Shown one piece after another: positions 62,097-64,000 of a stretch of 64,000 bases of DNA (positions are counted from its first letter, which is position 1; every line of letters starts with the position of its first letter). The stretch lies in assembly GCA_034190875.2 (NCBI GenBank), contig CM067343.1, forward strand, positions 37,992,789 to 38,056,788, given 5' to 3'. A model generated the notes under the pieces. The model was not told the DNA's origin. It searched no databases and saw nothing but the letters and a program-made list of their open reading frames with translations. Source of the stretch: Urechis unicinctus (taxonomy: Eukaryota > Annelida > Polychaeta > Xenopneusta > Urechidae). The translations under genes and the position numbers were made by a program.

Positions 62097-63909
62097 GGGA
62101 CATTGTAGCTCTGTGGTTGTGAAGGCATGGATTGAAAATGAATTGTTGAGGGCTGGGAGAGCTGCTTAAAGGATGCGCCGGGTTTATTGGATGTAGGGAT
62201 GAGATGGGAGGGAGGAGGAGGTACAATGTTCACAGGAGAGGCAGAGAGGTCATCGTGGTTCGCTTGAGGTGGAATACAAAAAAAATGGAGATTTTCCTAG
62301 GGTAGGATAAAAACAATAAAAAGTTGGAAACGCATGCAGAGCTCATCGTGTCAGTTATTGGTTTAATAAAGCCCCAAACAGTTAGCGATGGCCAGGCAGA
62401 ACACAGACGAAAGATGTGTCTATCGTCTTGGTATCCCCCAGCGACAGCTCGTCATTTACTGGTGTTGTAGAGCGCGGGTCGGCTACCATGTAACCTCCAA
62501 CATCCTTGCTGACTCCCACTCCCCCATCCCCCCACAACCCGAGGCCAACATACTCTCAACCTTCGTACCTCTATCCCACAGGGGCCTACATTGCCTCTAG
62601 GTTCAATACACACGACCCGTCTCTTTTTGCCGTTTCGTTCCACGTCTGTAATCAAGTCAAAGAAATTCCCAAGAGAAGGGCTGGCGAAATCTGCAGATTA
62701 CCTCAGGGACGAGTGTTTCCTCTCCGGGCTAATCATTGCCAATGGCTGACCAGCATAAAGCTTCTGCATATGACCAGCTTAAATAGCAATATCATCTAGC
62801 CCTACGCCCTGTCTGACCCAAACACTCCGAGTCATATTTTGTAGTTACATGGATGCAAATGATGTCAGAGCGCGGTGCAGCGTTGCTCTCTCCTGAGAAC
62901 TTGGACAATATCTACAAATTTAGGAATTAGCCTCAATTCTAGTTTGAGTAGCTTCTATCAATCAATGCAGTGTGTTGTATGAGACAAAGCTGTGGGAGGA
63001 CGGTTGTTTCAGAAGACATTTTTCATGCTGGCGGCTTACATCCGCATATGTTTCAACGTCGATCATACAAATTAAGGTCGGTAAGATTCTTAATGAGTAT
63101 AGTTGATATGGCACTTGCCTCGTACAACATCATATGTAACGCCATTTAAGCATACTTCTAGACATAAAGCTGCTTTATAGGAGCTCTAATCCGCACTCCA
63201 ATGTCAGCATCCCATCTAATTAATATTGTTTCCTTGTCCCGTATAATGATGATTAAAGGACCTATGTGTCAAGACTTAAACAACCCTTCCACTGGGGTGT
63301 TCGTCCCGAGTGTCTCCTCGTGAATACTCGCTCATTGATTTTGCAATATATCTTCGCCTTTTTGGCAATATGATTAGAAGTGAACGCACGCTAAGACAAC
63401 ATTAATTCCAAGCCATTGTAATTACCATGACAGCACAAGAGGAGGTAGGCTTTCAAACGAGCCGGATCCAAGGGACTCATCCATTACTAAATAATCCCCT
63501 TGGAACGATAAAAACCAGGGCATACATTTCTCCATGCTACACCTTTTACTTCCGCCACAGGGAACTTCCGGTCTTTCTCGTTGTTGTAGCAACAGTAACA
63601 AGAAGGCTGTTCCGACACTGGTCTGTCATTGGGATTGTTAGAGTCACAAAGCATGCTCTTTGATATATGATTGTACATGGTGTTTCATTGTTGGTATGAC
63701 ATGATCACGTGGTATGTGGAACAGTGTCGGGGGAAGTCAGATACTGATTCCAGACACGAAAGCGGCGCGTTATTTTTGCTTGTTTGTGTACATTTATAGA
63801 AATGGCGATCGATGTATGACGCATTAGAGGTATGCTATCGGCTTTCATCAACGAAAAGATTATGTTGTTGAGATATAAAAGGCAATTCATATGGATAACA
63901 ATTGAAATA
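62097..63909 (+). other. Intergenic stretch
   Basis: No gene, RNA or repeat recognised. Confidence 0.4.
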
Positions 63910-63915
63910 TCGGTT

Positions 63916-64000
63916 GCTGCTGTCGATGCTGCTGCTGCTGCTGCTGATGATGATGATATTGTTAATGATGATGATGATTATAATGATGATGATGATGATG
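63916..64000 (+). repeat. Trinucleotide microsatellite (CTG)n then (ATG)n
   Basis: GCTGCTGCTGCTG followed by GATGATGATG repeats with a GTTAATGATG interruption, running off the window end. Confidence 0.95.

Overview
The window is nuclear DNA from a eukaryote, most likely a marine invertebrate and possibly a lophotrochozoan or mollusc. Four observations support this: a clean multi-exon gene with GT/AG introns whose phases match; decayed non-LTR retrotransposon reverse transcriptase fragments; very long (TA)n, (CA)n and (GA)n microsatellites; and a cysteine-rich extracellular protein family (Pfam DUF7042-DUF7045, as I recall the names) known from arthropods and lophotrochozoans. No bacterial-style operons, tRNA, rRNA or CRISPR array were seen. 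Most long open frames are translations of simple repeats or chance frames.

Left third (1 to about 33.17 kb): a direct array of an AT-rich unit of about 10.7 kb that I do not recognise. Copy 1 (1-4489) lacks both ends. Copy 2 (about 4690-15420) is the fullest. Copy 3 (about 15421-23150) lacks the first 4 kb. Copy 4 (about 23500-33170) lacks the tail. The copies are diverged and carry private changes: a reverse transcriptase fragment in copy 1, a CR1-like LINE fragment and a coding-like insertion in copy 3, an expanded 18-bp minisatellite and a displaced 74-bp block in copy 2, and an inverted block in copy 4. A fifth, much older copy lies at about 40.40-42.00 kb. The unit holds short protein-like stretches, one with a signal-peptide-like start followed by a splice donor kept in three copies, so it may descend from a duplicated gene.

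Centre (36.1-40.1 kb, minus strand): the one convincing gene. Twelve exons give about 595 residues of an extracellular DUF704x-family protein. It ends in a Thr-rich and acidic stalk and a hydrophobic tail that suggests a GPI anchor or membrane attachment. The first (signal peptide) exon was not found; the old repeat copy lies directly upstream.

Right half (41.5-64 kb): seven long (TA)n tracts over 34.9-53.4 kb, including one giant (CA)(TA)...(TA)(TG) palindrome, and five minisatellites with 18, 21, 39, 43 and about 150 bp periods. There is also a pyrimidine-rich tract, poly-C runs, one candidate exon at 46.6 kb, a CpG-rich patch at 47.6-47.8 kb and otherwise unremarkable intergenic DNA.
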